A stretch of 38,933 nt of DNA from an uncultured Prevotellaceae bacterium (GCA_902776665.1 CACYQZ010000021.1:1-38933); one strand, 5' to 3'. Positions 1 through 7,795 are shown, counted from the first letter of the stretch. A program made the numbers and translations. The notes: generated from the letters alone by a model not told the origin.

Positions 1-459
1 GGCGACCACAACTGCCTGATGGAGGGTGCCCACGTGTCGCACGACACGAAAATCGGCAACTACTGCGTGCTGGGCTATGGCACGAAGATTGCCGGCGACT
101 GCGTCATTGGCGATGCCGTGATTTTCTCGACGAGCGTCATTGAAAATGCTGGCACCCGCGTGGGCGACGGTGCGATGATCAAGGCCGGAACCACGTTCTC
201 GAAAGATGTGCCGCCCTACATCGTCGCAGGTGGCAAACCCATCGGCTACAGCGGTCCGAACACCACGATGCTGACCCTCGGTGGCATCTCTGAAAAGGTG
301 CAGAAACACGTGGCAAACGCCTATCGCCTCGTTTTCAACGGACAAGCAAGCCTTTTCGACGTGATTCTGCAAATCAAGGACCAGGTGCCCGACAGCCCCG
401 AAATCCAAACCATCGTCCGATTCCTTGAATCGTCGAAGGGGATTATTACGAAGAATTAA
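1..459 (+). CDS. lpxA: Acyl-ACP--UDP-GlcNAc O-acyltransferase (LpxA), 3' part
   Basis: LpxA transfers a 3-hydroxyacyl chain from acyl-ACP to UDP-GlcNAc, the first step of lipid A synthesis in the cytoplasm. The reading frame is open from base 1, so the start lies outside the window. What is visible is the end of a left-handed beta-helix with hexapeptide periodicity (IGNYCVLG, IAGDCVIG, VGDGAMI), the family-typical DVPPYIVAGG turn, and the helical C-terminal tail (KHVANAYRLVF through VRFLESSKGI) that LpxA has and most other hexapeptide transferases lack. In Bacteroidetes lpxA usually follows a fused lpxC/fabZ gene; that would lie upstream. The stop is followed at once by a pair of G/C palindromes. 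Assignment is firm; only the N-terminal portion is missing. Confidence 0.93.
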   Translation, partial: GDHNCLMEGAHVSHDTKIGNYCVLGYGTKIAGDCVIGDAVIFSTSVIENAGTRVGDGAMIKAGTTFSKDVPPYIVAGGKPIGYSGPNTTMLTLGGISEKVQKHVANAYRLVFNGQASLFDVILQIKDQVPDSPEIQTIVRFLESSKGIITKN

Positions 460-460
460 G

Positions 461-531
461 AGCCCCCTCCAACCTCCCCCGAAAAGGGGAGGATTTTAAG
501 GCCCCCTCCAAACCTCCCCCCGTAGGGGAGG
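461..531 (+). repeat. Pair of REP-like G/C palindromes after lpxA
   Basis: Two near-identical units (461-492 and 500-531) each read GCCCCCTCC, AACCTCCCC, a short loop, then GGGGAGG, so each folds into a 7-bp hairpin with a C-rich head. They are separated by ATTTTAAG. The first hairpin is followed by a short T run and may also stop lpxA transcription. Further copies lie at 613-650, 4639-4684, 4754-4787, 17534-17566, 17602-17631 and 22316-22352, in both orientations. Confidence 0.85.
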
Positions 532-553
532 CTTCATAAATAAATAATAAAGG

Positions 554-1444
554 ATGAAAACCTGCACTCGCCTCTACACAATAATATTATTACTGTTATT
601 TACGGTAAAAATCTCCCCCTCCCCCTTTGGGGAGGGCAGGGGTGGGGCCTTGGCCCTCGTCCTCGGCGGTGGCGGTGCGAAAGGAGCCGCCCACATCGGT
701 GTGTTGAAAGTGATGGAAGAGGCTGGGATTCAACCCGACATCATCGTGGGAACGAGCATCGGCGCCATTGTCGGCGGACTCTATAGCGTCGGCTACAGCG
801 CCAACCACCTCGATTCCCTTTTTCGTTCGCAGCAGTGGGCGCAACTTTTCACCCGCGAGGCCATGCGCGGCAACGCCATCAAAACCATGCTCGACAGCCT
901 TGTCAGCAGCCCTCGCCCCTCGCTCCTCGCTCCTCGAAAATTCGCCTGCCTCGCCTCCGACCTCCGCACCCTTTCCGACGTGGTGCTCACGGGCGATTCC
1001 CTTGCTCGGAACATGCGAGCCAGCATGGCCATTCCCGCCCTGTTCAAGGCGGTGCGCTTCGACGGCTATGTGCTCTACGATGGCGGTCTGACCAACAACC
1101 TGCCCGTCGATGTGGCACGCGAAATGGGAGCCACCACCGTCATTGCCATCGACCTCACCGTGAACCATCACGACGACGATGACGAAAAAGAGAAAACCGG
1201 ACTCGACGAACTGCGCGAACTCTTCGATTTCACCGAAATGAAAGGCATCGTAGGGTGGTTGCTCAACCGTCCCGACTTCAAGAAACACCGCCAAAACAAA
1301 GGCAAAGCCGACATCTATATCAACCCCGACCTTGAGGGCTACTCCGCGATGAGTTTCGGACCGAAAAACATCGCCGAAATGATTGCCATCGGCGAAAATG
1401 CTGCCCGACAGCAATTCAACAACCTGATAAGCATCAAACCTTAA
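554..1444 (+). CDS. Patatin-like phospholipase, short secreted form
   Basis: A serine lipid acyl hydrolase of the patatin family, 296 residues. The Ser-Asp dyad is intact: oxyanion loop GGGGAKG at residues 38-44, nucleophile elbow GTSIG at 66-70 (Ser68), and the DGG motif at 176-178 (Asp176). Residues 1-20 form a hydrophobic signal segment, so the enzyme is probably exported. Many Bacteroidetes patatins continue into a BamA-like barrel of several hundred residues; this one stops after the lipase domain. Two stretches look repeat-derived: residues 21-31 (SPSPFGEGRGG), between signal and catalytic domain, are a G/C palindrome read in frame, and residues about 118-129 are encoded by CTCCTCG-type repeats. 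The start is ATG at 554 after an AAAGG stretch. The physiological lipid substrate cannot be told from sequence. Confidence 0.88.
   Translation: MKTCTRLYTIILLLLFTVKISPSPFGEGRGGALALVLGGGGAKGAAHIGVLKVMEEAGIQPDIIVGTSIGAIVGGLYSVGYSANHLDSLFRSQQWAQLFTREAMRGNAIKTMLDSLVSSPRPSLLAPRKFACLASDLRTLSDVVLTGDSLARNMRASMAIPALFKAVRFDGYVLYDGGLTNNLPVDVAREMGATTVIAIDLTVNHHDDDDEKEKTGLDELRELFDFTEMKGIVGWLLNRPDFKKHRQNKGKADIYINPDLEGYSAMSFGPKNIAEMIAIGENAARQQFNNLISIKP
613..650 (-). repeat. REP-like palindrome inside the patatin gene
   Basis: The unit is in reverse orientation relative to the pair at 461-531: CTCCCC, a short loop, GGGGAGG, then GGGGTGGGGCC. It is translated in frame as SPSPFGEGRGG. Confidence 0.8.
909..937 (+). 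repeat. CTCCTCG-type degenerate tandem repeat inside the patatin gene
   Basis: Four imperfect units (CCTCGCC, CCTCGCT, CCTCGCT, CCTCG) in a row, read in frame as residues of the stretch SPRPSLLAPRK. The same wording recurs in the radical SAM gene near 5012-5041. Confidence 0.6.
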
Positions 1445-1481
1445 GAAATTGCACTGGAAAGTAGCGAAAAATGTAAATTTA

Positions 1482-1509
1482 TTACACAAAACGACACTAT
1501 TTTGTGTAA
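1482..1509. terminator. Perfect 10-bp hairpin, possible terminator of the patatin gene
   Basis: TTACACAAAA (1482-1491) and TTTTGTGTAA (1500-1509) are exact reverse complements around an 8-nt loop. The stem is A/T-rich and no long T run follows, so termination is plausible but unproven. Confidence 0.45.
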
Positions 1510-1613
1510 AAATTGAAAATAGAATCAAGTGAATCATAGTTCGGAACGATTCTTTGAAATGTTAATTTTTGAAAAAAGTCGGAAAAATATGATGGTGGTA
1601 ACGAAGAAATTGC

Positions 1614-1621
1614 TACCTTTG
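1614..1621 (+). promoter_or_regulatory. Bacteroidetes -7 box for the secreted protein gene
   Basis: TACCTTTG matches TAnnTTTG. Transcription from here would give a leader of about 80 nt containing a small CCCC/GGGG hairpin (1632-1648) before the ATG at 1710. No clear TTTG box is seen 20 nt upstream. Confidence 0.55.
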
Positions 1622-1709
1622 CAGCGTATAACCCCAAAAAAACGGGGGAAAAGGCTGAGAGAAACAACTTTCAATAAATTTAATAACAAATCAACAAAAT
1701 CTTAACATT

Positions 1710-4427
1710 ATGATGAAAAAAAATTACAATTTTCTGACGAAAGCGGCTCTTGTGCTGCTGACGCTTCTCTTTGTTCCATTAGGAATGATGGGACAGACGA
1801 GTGGAAGTGCAACATTGACTTGGTCGGAGCAAGGCCTTGATAATGCTGCATCGGTTGATGGAGTTGCTTATGATTTGGGCAACTATTTTACAGTGACTTG
1901 TAATAAGAACAGTGCTTCAACAGCTCCCACTTATTACAGTTCAGGTACAGCTGTTAGGTGTTATGCGACAAAAAACACAAACAACGGTAACACGATTGTT
2001 GTAGCAAAGAAAAGTAGTGTTACGGAGAATGTGTTTATTACGAAGGTCGAATACAATGGAACCCATAACAAAAAAGGAACAACTTCCTTTGCTTATTCTG
2101 GGAATCCGAGCGAAACGACAACCACGTCTGCCTCTTATGACGAAGGCGATCAAGTTACAACAGCTTCTGCCACGTTGTGCGAAACAGGTGGAAGTACAAA
2201 CGGTCAATTTTATTGCACGAGTGTAACGGTTGAATATGTTGTTGTTTCTGCTGATGTTCCTTCGATTTCGCTCAGTCCTGCTTCGGTGGATGTTCCTTAT
2301 ACTGGTGGCAACGGTACATTGACGCTGACTACTGCAAATTTGGCTGCCGATCCCCAGTTGGATGTTATGTTCTATGACATGGACGGCGAATGGATTACTT
2401 GGAATTTCGACAACGACGGCAATGTGGCTTACACGGTTGAGGAAAACACTGCGACGGAAGCCCGCACGGGTTCGCTGAAAGTGCAAGGTTACGATGCTGA
2501 CCAAAATCTCATTTATTCTAACGGAGTGACCTTCACTCAAGCCGCCGCTCCTGTGGTTTACACCACGATTCCCGAAATCTTTGCGGCTGCAACAAGTACG
2601 GCTACCAATGTTTCAGTCAAGTTCGACGGTTGGGTAGTTACGGGTGTTTCCACTTACAATGCCTATGTAACGGACGGAATAAATGGTTTTGTTATTAACG
2701 CTTCAAATCATGGTTTTGAAGTAGGTAACACGCTTACAAGTTCTGCAGCCCTTGCTTGCAGTTTGCAGTTGAAAAATGGCTATGCGCAAGTTACTGGCAT
2801 CACTTCTGCAACGGAAGGTTTGACCGTTGGCACAGGTGGTAGCGTTGATGTTGCCAATATCGCGATGGCCAACCTTGCAGGTGTGAACACGGGTGCTTTG
2901 GTCAGCTATGAGAATCTGACTTGCAGCGTGGACAACAACAAGTATTATCTCACGGATGGTACAACTACGCTTCAAGTTTACACATCTCTTTACTCTGACT
3001 TGGCAAGCTCTTTGGAAGATGGCAAGACCTACAACATCACGGGTGTCTATCAGCAGTACAACACCACGAAGGAAATTCTGCCTCGCGACGAAAATGACAT
3101 CGAGGAAGTGATTCCAACAGAACCGACGGTAACCGTTAATCCGACTGCTGTTGATGTGGATGCTACCGAACACGATGGCACTATAACGGTGACATGCGAG
3201 AATATGGGTGAAAACCTCGACATCAGTGTATTCTTCTGCGAAGAAACAGACGTAACGACTCCTGGTAACTACGATTGGATTGATGCGGAAATCGACAATC
3301 AAAACAATGTTTATTATGTCATCGAAGCCAACACCGCAACGGAGGCTCGCACGGCTTATATGGTTGTTAAAGTTGCAGACGCAGATACCAAAGAAGTCTA
3401 TAATTCCAACCTGATTACTTTCACGCAGGAAGGTTTCTCGGCAATTCGCAACTTCACATTTGAACAGACCAGCGCAACGGATGGAACGCTGACAAACGAG
3501 CCCGAAGGCGTGACAGCAGTGTTCAACAACACTTATACTAACAATAAGGAACAGCTGACGAAAGATAATTCGATGACACTGACGATTAAGGGAATGCCTG
3601 CTAACTATAAGGTGACTGGCATTACTCTGACAGTGAAGAACAATGCAAGTAAAGGTAATGGAACGGCAACTGTTAGCATTGGCAAAAAAGAAATCGGTAC
3701 GTTCAATGTTACAGGATTGGGCAATACCTATGGTGATCAAATTGTAACAATTACTCCTTCTTTTGCAACGAGTGATCTGATTATTAATATAGCTGCTACG
3801 GAAAACTCTGTTTATTGCAAAAAGTTCACAATCGAGTATGAAATCATGGATTATGTTGGCGTGACAATCAAGGAAGGCTTCACGGCTACGACCTTCAGTT
3901 GCGACAAGGCTCTCGACTTCTCGAATGTGGAAGGTATTACTGCCAACATCATCACCGACGAGAACGGCAAGACCGAACAAGTGACGATGGTTCCTGCCAA
4001 CACGGGTCTTTACATCGTGGGTGCTGAGGGTGACTATGAAGTTCCCTTCCTCGCCAACGAATCGGAAGCAGATCCTGTGACTGGCAACAAGTTGATTCCT
4101 ACAGATGGCACCACGGAGTTTAAGTCTGAAGAATCTGTCACCTACTATGTATTTGGTAAGCAGAATGGCAAGGAAGCCTTCTACAAGGTTCCGACTACTT
4201 CTGGCTATACTCCGAGCGCAAACAAGGCTGTGTTGGTGGTTAATGCTCCGGCATCGAGCGCGAAGGAAATGATTGTCATCGGTGGCGACGTGACTGGTAT
4301 CGAGTCGATTGAAAACGGCACCATCGTCAACGACAACTATTACACGATCGATGGCAAACTCGTCAAGGGTCAACCGACGCAGAAGGGTATCTACGTGGTG
4401 AACGGTCGCAAGGTCGTGATTAAATAA
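1710..4427 (+). CDS. Large secreted multidomain protein with BACON-like modules and a type IX-like C-terminal tail
   Basis: A 905-residue exported protein of unknown function. Residues 1-29 are a signal peptide (charged MMKKN start, hydrophobic core, GMMGQ end). Two related Ig-like modules lie at about 184-276 and 471-575. Each has a proline-rich SLSP or VNPT opening, the shared phrase NTATEART, and a closing ITFTQ or VTFTQ, which resembles BACON/Bacteroides Ig-like domains. Between them, about 283-450, is a DUF5689/OB-like stretch beginning YTTIPEIFAAA. Two further all-beta stretches with matching style lie at 30-180 and 578-720. The last 40 residues (YYTIDGKLVKG then KGIYVVNGRKVVIK) match the short tails that mark surface or secreted proteins in Prevotella-type genomes and are probably a type IX sorting signal. 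The BACON and sorting calls are by pattern only. It is followed by a small acidic peptide gene. Confidence 0.75.
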   Translation: MMKKNYNFLTKAALVLLTLLFVPLGMMGQTSGSATLTWSEQGLDNAASVDGVAYDLGNYFTVTCNKNSASTAPTYYSSGTAVRCYATKNTNNGNTIVVAKKSSVTENVFITKVEYNGTHNKKGTTSFAYSGNPSETTTTSASYDEGDQVTTASATLCETGGSTNGQFYCTSVTVEYVVVSADVPSISLSPASVDVPYTGGNGTLTLTTANLAADPQLDVMFYDMDGEWITWNFDNDGNVAYTVEENTATEARTGSLKVQGYDADQNLIYSNGVTFTQAAAPVVYTTIPEIFAAATSTATNVSVKFDGWVVTGVSTYNAYVTDGINGFVINASNHGFEVGNTLTSSAALACSLQLKNGYAQVTGITSATEGLTVGTGGSVDVANIAMANLAGVNTGALVSYENLTCSVDNNKYYLTDGTTTLQVYTSLYSDLASSLEDGKTYNITGVYQQYNTTKEILPRDENDIEEVIPTEPTVTVNPTAVDVDATEHDGTITVTCENMGENLDISVFFCEETDVTTPGNYDWIDAEIDNQNNVYYVIEANTATEARTAYMVVKVADADTKEVYNSNLITFTQEGFSAIRNFTFEQTSATDGTLTNEPEGVTAVFNNTYTNNKEQLTKDNSMTLTIKGMPANYKVTGITLTVKNNASKGNGTATVSIGKKEIGTFNVTGLGNTYGDQIVTITPSFATSDLIINIAATENSVYCKKFTIEYEIMDYVGVTIKEGFTATTFSCDKALDFSNVEGITANIITDENGKTEQVTMVPANTGLYIVGAEGDYEVPFLANESEADPVTGNKLIPTDGTTEFKSEESVTYYVFGKQNGKEAFYKVPTTSGYTPSANKAVLVVNAPASSAKEMIVIGGDVTGIESIENGTIVNDNYYTIDGKLVKGQPTQKGIYVVNGRKVVIK

Positions 4428-4457
4428 TTGAAGTCAAATCTGAAAAATAGTATAGTT

Positions 4458-4637
4458 ATGAAGAAAGAATATTTAATTCCGACAATCAAGACAATGCGTC
4501 TGCCCGAACTGATGCAGGCTCCTGTGACAGGTTCTGAACTTAACCCCGAAGACTTCCAAGAGGGTGCCAAGGATACGGACATGGGCGATGAGGACTTCGG
4601 TTCCATCTTCACCAACAAGAGTGTTTGGGACGATTAA
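4458..4637 (+). CDS. Small acidic protein of 59 residues, unknown
   Basis: I chose the ATG at 4458 (MKKEYLIPTIKTMRL) over an in-frame TTG at 4428 because it gives the charged start seen in a loose class of small Bacteroidales proteins beginning MKKxYxxP. The protein has a basic, hydrophobic first third, a short turn region (QAPVTGS), and a strongly acidic tail (DTDMGDEDFGS). It has no signal peptide or membrane segment. It lies 30 nt after the big secreted protein and is probably co-transcribed with it; a strong terminator follows at 4695-4725. The layout of a basic head, a GS turn and an acidic core is compatible with a peptide precursor or a partner of the secreted protein, but no function can be assigned. 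Confidence 0.6.
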   Translation: MKKEYLIPTIKTMRLPELMQAPVTGSELNPEDFQEGAKDTDMGDEDFGSIFTNKSVWDD

Positions 4638-4638
4638 A

Positions 4639-4684
4639 AGCCCCATGCCCACCCCAACCCTCCCAAATGGGAGGGAGAACGGGG
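4639..4684 (+). repeat. REP-like palindrome directly after the small acidic gene
   Basis: AGCCCC head, CCCCAACC, then a CCCTCCC / GGGAGGG hairpin around AAAT. It begins one base after the stop codon. Confidence 0.7.
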
Positions 4685-4694
4685 AATAAAAAAG

Positions 4695-4725
4695 AATGCG
4701 ATTCCAAATGGAGTCGCATTTTTTT
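4695..4725 (+). terminator. Intrinsic terminator after the secreted protein/small peptide pair
   Basis: AATGCGATTCC pairs with GGAGTCGCATT (11 bp, one G-U) across an AAAT loop and runs into seven T residues. It separates this transcription unit from the convergent radical SAM gene. Confidence 0.85.
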
Positions 4726-4753
4726 AAGTTGTAGTTGCTTCAGGCAGCTCTTT

Positions 4754-4787
4754 CTCCTCCCCTACGGGGGGAGGCGGGAGGGGGCTA
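4754..4787 (-). repeat. REP-like palindrome supplying the radical SAM stop codon
   Basis: Reverse-oriented unit with CTCCCC/GGGGAGG-type stem and AGCCCCCTCCC head. The TAG stop of the minus-strand radical SAM gene (4785-4787) overlaps the head of this unit. Confidence 0.7.
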
Positions 4788-5603
4788 ATAAGACGCTGTG
4801 CAGGGGATTCCCTCGGCGATGACAAGGTCGCGGATGCGGTTGAGTTCGTCGGGCGATGCCTTTTCGAGTCCCTTGATGGGCGTTTCGCGGTCGATGGTGT
4901 AAATCATGACGCTTTGCGGGCGGATGTCCGCCACTATTTTCAGCCATGGTTCGACAAAAGCAGCACCGATGTTCGAGGAAGGAGGAAGGAGTTTCGAGGA
5001 ATTTTTTTCTTGCTCCTCGCTCCTCGTTCCTCGTTTCTCGACATTGAAAAAAATCGTCTGAATAATCACGTGCCCCTGAAACGCCTTGAGTTGCTCGACG
5101 ACGTTGCGCACATCGTAGTTTGGCGAGACGGGACGATCGACGGCGCGAATGAAGTCGGCATCGACCGTGTCGAGTTTCTGGATGTTGTTATCGACGCGCA
5201 GCAGAGCCTCAAAGACATCGCGGTGGTGCAACTGCGTGGCATTGCTCAGCACGCTGACCTTCGCCTCGGGGCAGTATTGGTCGCGCAGTCGAATCGTGTC
5301 GTCGATGATCTCGGCAAACTGCGGATGCGCCGTCGGTTCACCATTGCCGGCAAAGGTCAGCACGTCGGGCAGTAGGCCCTCGGTCACCATCGCCTGCAAC
5401 TTTTTTTCTAATGCCTCGGCCACCTCTTTTCGCGTCGGGCGAGGTTGCGTCGAGCGTCGCTCGGCGTTGAGACCACATTCGCAATAAATACAGTCGAATG
5501 TACACACTTTTCCATCGGCTGGCATCAGGTTAATGCCGAGCGAAACGCCCAGTCGGCGACTGTGGACGGGGCCGAAAATCGGAGAATCATATAATTTTGT
5601 CAT
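4785..5603 (-). CDS. Radical SAM protein of the COG0731 (wyosine-enzyme-like) type
   Basis: A 272-residue radical SAM protein. The [4Fe-4S] motif CxxxCxYC is seen as CTFDCIYC near residues 34-41, followed by the substrate/SAM region (TFAGNGEPTAHP), and the C-terminal stretch IYTIDRETP typical of the COG0731 group. Members of this group are common in Bacteroidetes, but their reaction is generally not known; no tRNA-binding or partner gene is next to it. About 24 residues near 190-213 (from VEKRGTRSEE to PPSSN) are encoded by degenerate CTCCTCG and GAGGAAG repeats and interrupt the stretch linking IIQTIFF to the IRPQSVMIYTIDRETP strand, where a loop is expected. The stop lies in a palindromic repeat. 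Family assignment is good; the function is open. Confidence 0.82.
   Translation of the reverse strand: MTKLYDSPIFGPVHSRRLGVSLGINLMPADGKVCTFDCIYCECGLNAERRSTQPRPTRKEVAEALEKKLQAMVTEGLLPDVLTFAGNGEPTAHPQFAEIIDDTIRLRDQYCPEAKVSVLSNATQLHHRDVFEALLRVDNNIQKLDTVDADFIRAVDRPVSPNYDVRNVVEQLKAFQGHVIIQTIFFNVEKRGTRSEEQEKNSSKLLPPSSNIGAAFVEPWLKIVADIRPQSVMIYTIDRETPIKGLEKASPDELNRIRDLVIAEGIPCTASY
4972..5041. repeat. Degenerate tandem repeats inside the radical SAM gene
   Basis: On the plus strand: GAGGAAG/GAGGAAG/GAGTTTC units, then TCCTCGC, TCCTCGT, TCCTCGT, TTCTCGA with period 7. They are read in frame on the minus strand and lengthen one loop of the protein. Confidence 0.65.
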
Positions 5604-5607
5604 TGGT

Positions 5608-5696
5608 GTTAGTTGTTGGGTGTTAGTTGTTGGGTGTTAGTTGATGTTCAATGTTCCATGTTCCAATGTTCAATGTTCCATGTTCAATGTTCCATC
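5608..5696. repeat. Intergenic tandem runs before ftsX (GTTAGTTGTTGG and GTTCAAT/GTTCCAT)
   Basis: Two different runs abut: a 17-bp period unit containing TTAGTTGTTGGGTG (5608-5644), then alternating GTTCCAT and GTTCAAT heptamers (5645-5696). The second wording recurs ahead of typA at 19206-19240. They lie in the probable 5' leader of the radical SAM gene and upstream of the ftsX promoter. Confidence 0.75.
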
Positions 5697-5707
5697 GTTT
5701 TTGGCTG

Positions 5708-5715
5708 CAAAATTA
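5708..5715 (-). promoter_or_regulatory. Possible -7 box for the radical SAM gene
   Basis: TAATTTTG on the minus strand fits TAnnTTTG. It lies about 105 nt ahead of the start codon, so the tandem repeats would be in the transcript leader. No good upstream box is visible. Confidence 0.4.
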
Positions 5716-5734
5716 CAAAATAATTCTTAATTTA

Positions 5735-5766
5735 TTTGGATTTCGCTCGTTTATGTTGTAATTTTG
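5735..5766 (+). promoter_or_regulatory. Canonical Bacteroidetes promoter of the ftsX run
   Basis: TTTG (5735-5738), 20 nt, TAATTTTG (5759-5766). Expected transcription start is near 5773, 20-odd nt before the ATG at 5796. This argues against a longer reading of ftsX that begins at 5736. Confidence 0.75.
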
Positions 5767-5795
5767 CAGGAAATTTGGTGTATTGTATCCTAAAA

Positions 5796-6686
5796 ATGGG
5801 AAAGAAAAGAAGAAAACAGGAGAAAAATCGCAGTGGACGGGCTGGTTTGCAGGCTGTGACGCTGTGTATTTCGACGGCGATGGTGCTGATTCTGTTAGGA
5901 TTGGTGGTGCTCACAAGTTTGGTGGGCAGGAATTTGTCGTCGCGTGTGAAGGAGAATCTTGTGGTGACGGTGATGTTGGCTCAGGACATGACCGACCCCG
6001 AGGCTGCGCAGTTGCAGAAGAAACTGCGCGAGCGTCCGTATATGAACCAGATGAAGTATGTCAGCAAGGAGGACGCGCTGAAGGAGGGCGTGAAGGAACT
6101 GGGAAGCGACCCGACGGAGTTTGCGGGCGAGAATCCGTTCCTGTCGTCGATTGAACTGACGCTGAAGGCCGACTATGCCAACAACGACTCGCTTCACTGG
6201 ATTGAAAAGGAGTTGAAGGCGATTCCGAAAGTGAGCGAAATTGCGTATCAAAAGGACTTGGTGGAGGCCGTGAACAAGAATCTGACGAAGATTTCACTGG
6301 TGCTGCTGGGTTTGGCGGTGCTGCTGCTGATTGTGTCGTTCTCGCTGATCAACAACACGATTCGACTGGGCATTTATGCGCGTCGCTTCTCGATTCACAC
6401 GATGAAACTCGTCGGTGCGTCGTGGGGCTTCATTCGTCGTCCGTTTGTGCGGAAAGCCGTGGGTTTGGGCATGTTGGCGGCGGTGATTGCGTGTGTGGTG
6501 CTGGGCGGACTGGTCTATGGGCTTTTCCGCTACGAACCCGAGATTGAAACGGTGCTCGGATGGCAGGAATTGGCCATCACGGGCGGCGCGGTGCTGCTCT
6601 TCGGCCTGGTTATCACGGCGATTTGTGCACATATTTCCGTGAATAAGTTCCTGCGGATGAAGGCGGGGGAATTGTATAAGATTTAA
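5796..6686 (+). CDS. ftsX: Cell division ABC-transporter-like permease FtsX
   Basis: FtsX forms an inner-membrane complex with the ATPase FtsE and controls peptidoglycan hydrolases at the division site. The 296-residue product has the family order: short basic cytoplasmic start (MGKKRRKQEKNRSGR), TM1 about 22-42, a periplasmic domain of about 125 residues (from LSSRVKENLVV to AYQKDLVEAV), then three TM segments (about 170-190, 219-245, 262-285) around the conserved cytoplasmic stretch INNTIRLGIYARRFSIHTMKLVGA, split here as INNTIRL and MKLVGA. The start at 5796 is preferred because the promoter -7 box ends at 5766 and the upstream in-frame codons overlap it. As in other Bacteroidetes, ftsE is not adjacent. 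It heads a co-directional run; the next gene follows after a 33-nt repeat. Confidence 0.92.
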   Translation: MGKKRRKQEKNRSGRAGLQAVTLCISTAMVLILLGLVVLTSLVGRNLSSRVKENLVVTVMLAQDMTDPEAAQLQKKLRERPYMNQMKYVSKEDALKEGVKELGSDPTEFAGENPFLSSIELTLKADYANNDSLHWIEKELKAIPKVSEIAYQKDLVEAVNKNLTKISLVLLGLAVLLLIVSFSLINNTIRLGIYARRFSIHTMKLVGASWGFIRRPFVRKAVGLGMLAAVIACVVLGGLVYGLFRYEPEIETVLGWQELAITGGAVLLFGLVITAICAHISVNKFLRMKAGELYKI

Positions 6687-6719
6687 GGTTAAAAGGTTAA
6701 AAGGTTAAAAGGTTAAATA
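6686..6719 (+). repeat. GGTTAAAA tandem repeat between ftsX and DUF3098
   Basis: Four 8-bp units GGTTAAAA (the last ends in T) fill the whole gap and run up to the ATG at 6720. The ftsX stop TAA abuts the first unit. Confidence 0.85.
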
Positions 6720-6941
6720 ATGGATAAGAAAAATTTTGCATTTGACAAGGTGAATTTCTTGCTGCTGGCCATCGGAATGGTGGTGATAATCATCGGTTTC
6801 GTGCTGATGAGTGGCGGCGAATCGACACGGGAGGCCTACGACCCGAGTATTTTCAATGCGATGCGCACGAAGGTGGCGCCAGTGGTGTGTCTGCTGGGTT
6901 TCGTGTCGATGATTTATGCGATTATTAGGAGGCCGAAATGA
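6720..6941 (+). CDS. DUF3098 small membrane protein
   Basis: A 73-residue protein with two membrane segments (about 11-31 and 52-69). The conserved family features are the FAFDKVNFLLL opening, the GFVLMSGG turn and the YDPSIFNAMRTKVAPVVCLLGF stretch, here seen as EAYDPSIFNAMR and VAPVVCLLGF. Function is unknown, but the family regularly sits between ftsX and uppP in Bacteroidetes, which suggests an envelope or division role. Its stop overlaps the start of uppP (ATGA), so the two are translationally coupled. Confidence 0.88.
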   Translation: MDKKNFAFDKVNFLLLAIGMVVIIIGFVLMSGGESTREAYDPSIFNAMRTKVAPVVCLLGFVSMIYAIIRRPK

Positions 6942-7795
6942 ATTGGATTGAGACGATTATTGTTGCGATTGTCGAGGGATTGACGGAATTTCTGCCTGTT
7001 TCCTCGACCGGTCACATGATTATCACGCAGAATCTGCTGGGCGTGCCGCAGGGCGACCCTTTCGTCCACGCTTTCACGTTCATCATTCAGTTTGGCGCGA
7101 TTTTGTCGGTGGTCTGCCTCTATTGGAAGCGCTTTTTCCAGTTCGACCACACGCCCGCACCCGAGGGTAGCACTGCGTGGCAGCGACTGAAGCACAAATA
7201 CTACTTCTACTGGCTGCTGTTCGTGGGCGTAGTGCCGGCGGTGGTCGTCGGTTTGGTGGCGAAGAAGTCGGGACTGCTCGACTGGCTGCTCGACAGCGTT
7301 GAAGTGGTGGCGGTGATGCTCGTCGTGGGCGGTATTTTTATGCTCTACTGCGACAAACTTTTCAACAAAGGCAGCGACGAAAACCGCGTGAACGAGCCGC
7401 GAGCCTTCAAAATCGGTCTGTTTCAGTGCATTTCGGTGATTCCTGGCGTGTCGCGCTCGATGGCCACCATCGTCGGCGGAATGACGCAGGGACTGACCCG
7501 CAAGCGTGCCGCCGAATTCTCGTTCTTCCTCGCCGTGCCGACAATGGCCGGTGCCACGCTGCTCGACCTGCTCGACCTGTTGAAAGGCGACACGTCGTGG
7601 GCCACGACGCACAACATCACGATGCTCATTCTGGGTTGCGTGGTGGCGTTCATCGTGGCATTGCTGGCGATGAAATGGTTCGTGAACTTCCTGACGAAAT
7701 ACGGCTTTAAGGCTTTTGGCTACTATCGAATCGTGGTCGGCACCATCATCATCGTGCTGTTGCTGACAGGTCATTCACTCGTAATGGTTGACTGA
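6938..7795 (+). CDS. uppP: Undecaprenyl-diphosphatase UppP (BacA)
   Basis: UppP dephosphorylates undecaprenyl diphosphate at the inner membrane so the lipid carrier can be reused for peptidoglycan and glycan export. Both signature regions are present: the N-terminal EGLTEFLPVSSTGH motif (residues about 14-27) and the later PGVSRSMATIVGGM motif (about 168-181) with the catalytic Arg/Ser. The length of 285 residues and about eight hydrophobic segments fit the family. The start overlaps the DUF3098 stop by 4 nt, and the stop overlaps the truB start (TGATG). Confidence 0.96.
   Translation: MNWIETIIVAIVEGLTEFLPVSSTGHMIITQNLLGVPQGDPFVHAFTFIIQFGAILSVVCLYWKRFFQFDHTPAPEGSTAWQRLKHKYYFYWLLFVGVVPAVVVGLVAKKSGLLDWLLDSVEVVAVMLVVGGIFMLYCDKLFNKGSDENRVNEPRAFKIGLFQCISVIPGVSRSMATIVGGMTQGLTRKRAAEFSFFLAVPTMAGATLLDLLDLLKGDTSWATTHNITMLILGCVVAFIVALLAMKWFVNFLTKYGFKAFGYYRIVVGTIIIVLLLTGHSLVMVD

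Noticed and set aside
596-1537. Long antisense open frame across the patatin gene
   Set aside because: The plus strand encodes intact catalytic motifs; the antisense product is low-complexity.
1632-1660. CCCC/GGGG hairpin followed by CTGAGA, reminiscent of a TPP riboswitch
   Set aside because: The second conserved half (CUGAUCUGG region and closing stem) is absent, and the downstream gene is a secreted protein, not a thiamine gene.
2703-4373. Long antisense open frame within the secreted protein gene
   Set aside because: It is a codon-bias shadow of a gene with clear domains, signal peptide and tail.
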